From NCBI GenBank assembly GCA_002509495.1, contig DAEV01000041.1, positions 1,454 through 11,610 of the forward strand: a DNA stretch of 10,157 bases. Direction: 5' to 3'. The position numbers and the translations under genes were made by a program. Within the stretch, counting starts at the first letter, position 1; every line of letters starts with the position of its first letter. The notes under the pieces were generated by a model, which saw only the letters and a list, made by a program, of their open reading frames with translations, was not told the origin of the DNA and did not search any database. Positions 6,535 through 10,157 of this stretch are shown here, in pieces. The stretch is from Methanolinea sp. UBA473. GTDB taxonomy: Archaea > Halobacteriota > Methanomicrobia > Methanomicrobiales > Methanospirillaceae.

Positions 6535-7680
6535 AACAGATACTGGAGACATGTTGCGATCCTGTTACTCGCAGTCTGCCTGGTGCAGGGTGCGTTCGCA
6601 TCCATATCCGTAAGCCCTCCTTCGATCACCCCGGCAACCGATCTCATCTCCGGACAGACTGCGGTGAGATCCACTTTTACGATTAATTTCCCGGCTTCGG
6701 GCGGGGAGACCTTTAATTCGGAGAATACCCTGCAGCTTTCGACCGAACTGGACAGTCCTACCTGGACGTACATACTGGTCCTCGATGGGGTGGATAATCC
6801 TTCCAAGACAGAGGTCGGCACCAACATCAACATCAACGGGTGGATCCTCTCATATCCATCCAAACGTGAGCTCTCCATGAAAGTCACCCTTGAGGGAACC
6901 GCCCCCTCGGTGACCGGATCCGAGGAGAAGATCATCGTCCGGGTTCGCGAACTGGGAAGCAGCGGGGTTTCGATCGCGCCTTCCGAAGTGGTGAGGAAGA
7001 AACTGGTGATCAACCCCGCTCAAATCCAGCAGTCCATTACCAGTGCCGGCAGCAACCTTGCATCCCTGCGTTCGCAGATCGATCAGCTGGCCATCCCCGG
7101 TCTCGATCTTTCCGCGGTGGAGCAGAAGTATTCCCAGGCGGATGCTGCCATCCAGAACGCCCAGAAAACTTCCGACTACTCAAAAGCGGCCGCATCCCTT
7201 GCCGAAGCGAACAAAGCCATCTCCGATGCACAGGTCCTGATCCAGCAGCTGAACGTCCAGAAGGTCATCGACAGTGCCAGTTCCCTTGTAGAGCAGACGG
7301 ACGAGATCATCACGTATCTCAAGGTGAACAAGAGCATGGAGTCGGATTCGAGGCTTTCTCCCATCATCACAAAGAGGGAGAGGGCTGCGGACCTGATCGT
7401 CGATGCCCGCGACAGCCTTTCCGAGAAGGAGTACGACGGTGCCATCTCGAAGGGAAATGAAGCGATCACAAAAGGGCAGGAAGCGCTGACCGACGCGGAA
7501 GCCCTTAAGAAGCAGGTGGATTCCAATCCGCTCTCCTCGATAGGGAATGTATTTGGAGGAGTCGGCGGGGCACTCCCGGGCGGGATCCTCATGATCGTCG
7601 CAGTCGTGGTGATCGTCGTGGTGGCCGTGATCGGGGTCATCCTGTTCCGCCGTCGCAGGCACTGGGACGAACTGGGTTGA
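6532..7680 (+). CDS. Exported, C-terminally membrane-anchored protein with helical repeats
   Basis: Protein of 382 residues that I do not recognise as a named family. Residues 1-23 form a signal peptide (basic start, LLLAVCLV core, AFA cleavage site). Residues 25-162 look beta-rich and could be an Ig-like domain. Residues 163-330 are helical and alanine/glutamine-rich, with two related units of about 40 residues (199-237 and 281-322; shared pattern Y-x-x-A-x-S followed by NxAI) and an intervening helix around 243-264. A Gly-rich linker leads to a valine/isoleucine membrane helix (352-372) and a short cytoplasmic tail, RRRRHWDELG. The expected topology is an outer globular part with a ten-residue inner tail. 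No PGF-CTERM motif is seen. It starts 6 bases after cetZ and is almost certainly co-transcribed. It may link the CetZ cytoskeleton to the envelope, but this is inference. Confidence 0.85.
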   Translation: MNRYWRHVAILLLAVCLVQGAFASISVSPPSITPATDLISGQTAVRSTFTINFPASGGETFNSENTLQLSTELDSPTWTYILVLDGVDNPSKTEVGTNININGWILSYPSKRELSMKVTLEGTAPSVTGSEEKIIVRVRELGSSGVSIAPSEVVRKKLVINPAQIQQSITSAGSNLASLRSQIDQLAIPGLDLSAVEQKYSQADAAIQNAQKTSDYSKAAASLAEANKAISDAQVLIQQLNVQKVIDSASSLVEQTDEIITYLKVNKSMESDSRLSPIITKRERAADLIVDARDSLSEKEYDGAISKGNEAITKGQEALTDAEALKKQVDSNPLSSIGNVFGGVGGALPGGILMIVAVVVIVVVAVIGVILFRRRRHWDELG

Positions 7681-7689
7681 TCTCTCCCT

Positions 7690-7709
7690 AAAAAATTTCG
7701 CTTTTTTCC
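7690..7709 (+). terminator. T-rich terminator after the cetZ operon
   Basis: AAAAAATTTCGCTTTTTT (7690-7707) begins 10 bases after the stop codon of the anchored-protein gene. It has a T6 run on the plus strand preceded by A6, so it can also fold as a weak A-T stem. T tracts are the main archaeal termination signal, and the mirrored A/T layout could stop transcripts arriving from either side of this convergent region. Confidence 0.6.
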
Positions 7710-7723
7710 AGGAATTCATAGTG

Positions 7724-7752
7724 AATGAAAGGACCCGGCACACGGGTTCATT
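7724..7752. repeat. Imperfect stem-loop in the convergent intergenic region
   Basis: AATGA (7724-7728) and ACCCG (7733-7737) can pair with CGGGT (7743-7747) and TCATT (7748-7752), with a GCACA loop and a one-sided 4-base bulge. This gives ten base pairs in total. It lies 16 bases after the T-rich terminator. It may be a second terminator or an RNA 3'-end stabiliser; its function is not shown. Confidence 0.4.
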
Positions 7753-7848
7753 TGAAATTATGCAAAAGAGGTTGCAGGACCAGAATTTCCCGTACCGCTT
7801 GCCCGGGTATCAGTATATGGGGCACCTCCACCCCTTCCACACGATGAT

Positions 7849-7912
7849 CCCCTCCGAGCGATCACCCCGAGGGGCTCTGCCCCCTCGACCACCGGGGCGA
7901 CCGCCGGTCGCC
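7849..7912. repeat. GC-rich, REP-like palindrome pair
   Basis: Two strong inverted repeats lie side by side. CGAGGGG (7868-7874) pairs with CCCCTCG (7881-7887) around the loop CTCTGC. GGCGACC (7896-7902) pairs with GGTCGCC (7906-7912) around GCC. CCCCTC at 7849-7854 could pair with the same GAGGGG, giving an alternative fold. The second stem touches the stop codon of the Agl23-like gene, so it may act as its terminator or RNA-end protector. The GC-rich GGGGCTC-x-GCCCC pattern resembles dispersed REP-like elements, but other copies cannot be checked here. Confidence 0.5.
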
Positions 7913-9558
7913 TAAACGGGAGCGGTAAGATTCGCCTTCTCGTACAGTCCTGGTTTCGTGAAGACATCGATATTGATGCTCCCCATCCTCCCGTCGCGTT
8001 TCAGGTAGTATTCCGGGAGCCGTTTATCGTTGTCGTAGATGGAGAACCAGTACGCAAGTTTGTACGTCTGCTTGTCGTAACCGGGCAGGGAGGGATAACT
8101 CTCAAGGTCATGGGTGATCACCATGTCCCCATCCACCTCGTACACAGCGGATTCGTCGATCACCTGCCCATAGAATTGCACCTTTTTCTTCCAGAGGTCT
8201 CCCCTGTAGTACCAGGGAAGAGGCCAGTAGTCTTTGGACGCGATCACGATGGTATCCGAGGCGTCCATGAGTTTGATGACGGTCCGCATGTCCTCGGAGT
8301 TCTGGACCTGGACGATGGGTTCGTTGACATCGGCCGGCACGAACGCCACGTGCCAGGTCATCAGGATCAGGAATACGCAACCCGCAATGGCAAATACGGT
8401 CTTTCGCGGGGTCATCAGGTAGACCGCCACGAAGATCATCGGCAGGAGCTGGTGGATGATCAGCCAGGGGACTTTCTCCCCGATATACGCATATGCTGCG
8501 AGAGTGGCCCCCATCCAGACGATGCAGAAGAGGAAGAAGAGTTCACGCTTGTCCCATGCCACCGGCGTATATCCGGCACCCCACTCCGATACGCGGGAGG
8601 GTCCGGTCTCCGGGATAGACGGGGCTGGTGTCCGGATCTCCCGGATCTTCGACCTGATTCGGGCGACCCACCCGGGGACTGGATCGTGGCGCTCCAGGAA
8701 CTGGAGAACACCAAAGGCTGCCAGGACGAGGAGGGGGACTTCGTAGAGGAGGAAGAGGAGGATATAGAAAAACCATGGCCCGCAGATGCGGCACTGCCCG
8801 TGCATCGCAGTCCAGTGAGTGTAGGCCTTAAAAAGTCCTGTCTCAAGGATCTCGAAGTGGACTCCAAAAGACGAGTAGAAGACGGCCATTATCCCTATCG
8901 CCAGGAGCAGACCGCAGACCAGGTCCCGTTTCCAGGTCGGGGGGAGGTGGATCTGCTTTTTCCAGAGCAGGATGAGTCCGAATACCACCAGGACGACCAG
9001 GAACAGCGGCATGTCCTCTTTCAACGTCATTCCGCCTGCAACACCGAGACCTGCAATCAGTGCATATCGCAGCCTTCCTTTCTCGAGATACGCCAGGAGT
9101 GCGACGAGGATCAGGAATGTGAAGAACAGCTGGAATATGTCATGCCGGAGGAACCGCGAGAAGTAGACGAGGTTTGGAGATATGGCAATGAACAGGGCAG
9201 CGATGAGCGTCTGCCGCCGGTCGAGGTAACCCAACCGGTGGAGGGCATAGACGAGGGGGACGATGGCCGCCCCGAAGAGGGCCGGGAGGATCCGTGCAAC
9301 CAGGTCCGAATCGCCAAGAAGGGTGAACATCCCGGTCGTCAGGTAGTAAAGGAGTGGCCCGTGATACATCGGATCGTATACATACTTCCCTTCCTGGAGG
9401 AGTTCGTATGCGAACCAGGCGTGAATCGCCTCGTCGTGGTGGAAGAGTTTCAGATCCAGGGCAAAAAAACGCAGGAAAAAGGCAAGAATTACGATAAGAA
9501 GGAAGATAGTCTCAAAAGATAGCAGGGGACGGATTCTCTGAACAATCCGTGCGGTCAC
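7912..9558 (-). CDS. Agl23 / TIGR03663 family membrane glycosyltransferase-like protein
   Basis: Polytopic membrane protein of the TIGR03663 family ('flippase activity-associated protein Agl23'), related at its N-terminus to dolichyl-phosphate-mannose protein mannosyltransferases (PMT/GT39). About ten membrane helices are followed by a soluble region of about 145 residues. The family invariants are visible: DE in HHDEAIHAWF (42-43, in the first outer loop), HGP (66-68), and arginines in SRFLRHD (134-140). A cytoplasmic charged loop lies around 300-340. The GTG at 9558 is chosen because GAGGGAG, overlapping the rpsJ stop codon, lies 5 bases upstream; this gives 548 residues. An in-frame TTG at 9585 has no such site and would overlap rpsJ by 17 bases. 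TIGR03663 proteins co-occur with TIGR03662 proteins, and one lies at 140-2191. Role in glycan transfer is inferred. Confidence 0.85.
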   Translation of the reverse strand: MTARIVQRIRPLLSFETIFLLIVILAFFLRFFALDLKLFHHDEAIHAWFAYELLQEGKYVYDPMYHGPLLYYLTTGMFTLLGDSDLVARILPALFGAAIVPLVYALHRLGYLDRRQTLIAALFIAISPNLVYFSRFLRHDIFQLFFTFLILVALLAYLEKGRLRYALIAGLGVAGGMTLKEDMPLFLVVLVVFGLILLWKKQIHLPPTWKRDLVCGLLLAIGIMAVFYSSFGVHFEILETGLFKAYTHWTAMHGQCRICGPWFFYILLFLLYEVPLLVLAAFGVLQFLERHDPVPGWVARIRSKIREIRTPAPSIPETGPSRVSEWGAGYTPVAWDKRELFFLFCIVWMGATLAAYAYIGEKVPWLIIHQLLPMIFVAVYLMTPRKTVFAIAGCVFLILMTWHVAFVPADVNEPIVQVQNSEDMRTVIKLMDASDTIVIASKDYWPLPWYYRGDLWKKKVQFYGQVIDESAVYEVDGDMVITHDLESYPSLPGYDKQTYKLAYWFSIYDNDKRLPEYYLKRDGRMGSINIDVFTKPGLYEKANLTAPV

Positions 9559-9571
9559 GGCCGCTCCCTCA
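9558..9571 (-). promoter_or_regulatory. Ribosome binding site deciding the GTG start of the Agl23-like gene
   Basis: On the minus strand TGAGGGAGCGGCCGTG (9571 to 9556) joins the rpsJ stop codon, a strong GAGGGAG site and the GTG start. The stop lies inside the ribosome binding site, so termination on rpsJ places ribosomes at this start. It supports GTG over the TTG nine codons upstream. Confidence 0.65.
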
Positions 9572-9877
9572 GCTCTCGAGCACAATCTCGATTCCGATAT
9601 CCTTCGGAACCTGGGTGCGCATCAGCTGGCGCAGTGCCCGTTCGTCGGCGTCGATATCGATCAGCCTTTTATGCACACGCATCTGCCACCGGTCCCATGT
9701 GGCGGTTCCTTCCCCATCGGGGCTTTTTCGGATTGGTATGACCAGGCGCTTCGTAGGCAGCGGAATCGGTCCAGCCAGATTCACACCCGTGCGCTCCGCG
9801 ATCTCGCGGATCCGATCACAGACCATCTCTACTTTCTTGAAATCTGTTCCTGTAAGGCGTATTCTGGCTTTTTGCAT
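9569..9877 (-). CDS. rpsJ: 30S ribosomal protein S10 (uS10)
   Basis: Small-subunit ribosomal protein uS10, 102 residues, the usual archaeal length. It binds 16S rRNA in the head of the 30S subunit. The sequence starts MQKARIRLTGTDFKKVE and contains the conserved GPIPLPTKR (37-45), WQMRVHKRLIDI (64-75) and the C-terminal VPKDIGIEI. The frame is open further upstream to 10141, but that part overlaps EF-1alpha in another frame and is not S10. The ATG at 9877 is preceded by GGTGA at 5-base spacing. The gene follows EF-1alpha by 26 bases, the normal end of the archaeal str operon (rps12-rps7-fusA-tuf-rpsJ). The next gene starts at its stop codon. Confidence 0.96.
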   Translation of the reverse strand: MQKARIRLTGTDFKKVEMVCDRIREIAERTGVNLAGPIPLPTKRLVIPIRKSPDGEGTATWDRWQMRVHKRLIDIDADERALRQLMRTQVPKDIGIEIVLES

Positions 9878-9903
9878 GATATTCACCAAAAAATGGGGGA
9901 GAT

Positions 9904-10157
9904 CTAACGCATCTGCTTCGGGGTAATCCCGACGCACATGCCTGCAGCAATGGTCGAACCCATATCCCGGATAGCGAACCTGCCAAGCTGCGGAAGTTCT
10001 TTCACATTCTCGATCACCATCGGCTTGGTGGGTTTGACCTGCACGATGGCTGCGTCTCCGGCCTTGATGAAAGTGGGGTTCTCCTCTTTGGTCTGGCCGG
10101 TCCTGGGGTCGAGTTTCTTCTTGAGCTCGATGAAGGTGCACGCAGTCTGGGTGGTGT
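9904..10157 (-). CDS. tuf: Translation elongation factor EF-1alpha (aEF1A), C-terminal part
   Basis: The last 83 or so codons of archaeal EF-1alpha, the GTPase that delivers aminoacyl-tRNA to the ribosome. The rest lies beyond the right edge. Visible are KAGDAAIVQVKPTKPM, then ENVKELPQLGRFAIRDMG, then STIAAGMCVGITPKQMR before a TAG stop. This is the third beta-barrel domain, which contacts tRNA and includes the conserved GRFAIRDMG strand. The GTPase domain and its G motifs are outside the window. It is followed 26 bases later by rpsJ, with no convincing terminator between them, so the two are probably co-transcribed. Confidence 0.96.
   Translation of the reverse strand, partial: TTQTACTFIELKKKLDPRTGQTKEENPTFIKAGDAAIVQVKPTKPMVIENVKELPQLGRFAIRDMGSTIAAGMCVGITPKQMR

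Noticed and set aside
8110..9522. Long plus-strand open frame of 470 codons opposite the Agl23-like gene
   Set aside because: Its product is full of Asp, Glu, His and Arg with no domain pattern. It is the mirror of a genuine membrane-protein gene with strong family motifs.
9559..9585. TTG start nine codons upstream for the Agl23-like gene
   Set aside because: It has no ribosome binding site and lies inside rpsJ, while GTG at 9558 has GAGGGAG at good spacing.
9878..10141. Extended N-terminus of the S10 frame, giving a 190-residue protein
   Set aside because: The added part overlaps the conserved EF-1alpha frame, is rich in Arg/His and has no S10 similarity. The ATG at 9877 gives the normal 102-residue protein with a good ribosome binding site.
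1..10157. CRISPR array, tRNA, rRNA or insertion sequence
   Set aside because: No regularly spaced repeats, no tRNA T-loop with matching acceptor stem, no rRNA segments and no transposase motifs were seen.

Overview
The window reads as part of a methanogenic euryarchaeal chromosome, most probably a Methanomicrobiales-type organism. This is inferred from four things: an archaeal elongation factor EF-1alpha gene followed by ribosomal protein S10 (the tail of the archaeal str operon), a CetZ-type tubulin homologue, archaeal-style TATA elements and GGAGG-type ribosome binding sites, and moderately high GC. No rRNA, tRNA, CRISPR array or insertion sequence was seen, and no gap between genes exceeds 300 bases.

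Layout. (1) Bases 1-139 hold the 3' flank of the first gene and a strong ribosome binding site for a minus-strand gene lying off the left edge. (2) Bases 140-5164 are a compact minus-strand operon transcribed from about 5200 leftwards. Its order is an FAD-dependent amine-oxidase-like flavoprotein, a family 2 glycosyltransferase of the dolichyl-phosphate glucosyltransferase type, a YbhN/UPF0104 membrane protein, and a DUF2298 (TIGR03662, 'YYY') polytopic membrane protein. Neighbours are 4 bp apart or overlap, so they are probably co-transcribed and translationally coupled. (3) Bases 5165-5346 are a divergent promoter region with TATA-like boxes, a 16-bp palindrome and an 18-bp-period direct repeat. 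(4) Bases 5347-7680 hold a two-gene plus-strand operon: cetZ, then a secreted, C-terminally anchored helical protein of unknown function. (5) Bases 7681-7911 are a convergent intergenic region with a T-rich terminator and three inverted repeats, two of them GC-rich and REP-like. (6) Bases 7912-10157 run on the minus strand: EF-1alpha (partial), rpsJ, then an Agl23/TIGR03663 membrane glycosyltransferase-like protein that starts at the rpsJ stop codon.

How it fits together. The minus-strand operon has the parts expected for building and moving a polyisoprenyl-phosphate-linked sugar at the membrane: a sugar-to-lipid transferase, a flippase-like protein and a large membrane protein that may use the product outside the cell. 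The YYY family (TIGR03662) and the TIGR03663 family are known to occur in the same genomes and often close together. Here they flank the cetZ operon. CetZ proteins are linked to cell shape in haloarchaea, and the gene directly behind cetZ encodes an exported anchored protein, so a shared role in envelope construction is plausible but is inference.

The least ordinary points are the missing normal start codon of the DUF2298 gene (the frame continues upstream through an obvious transmembrane segment, while the ATG overlapping the preceding stop is out of frame), the coupling of an Agl23-type gene to the ribosomal str operon, and the cetZ/anchored-protein pair.
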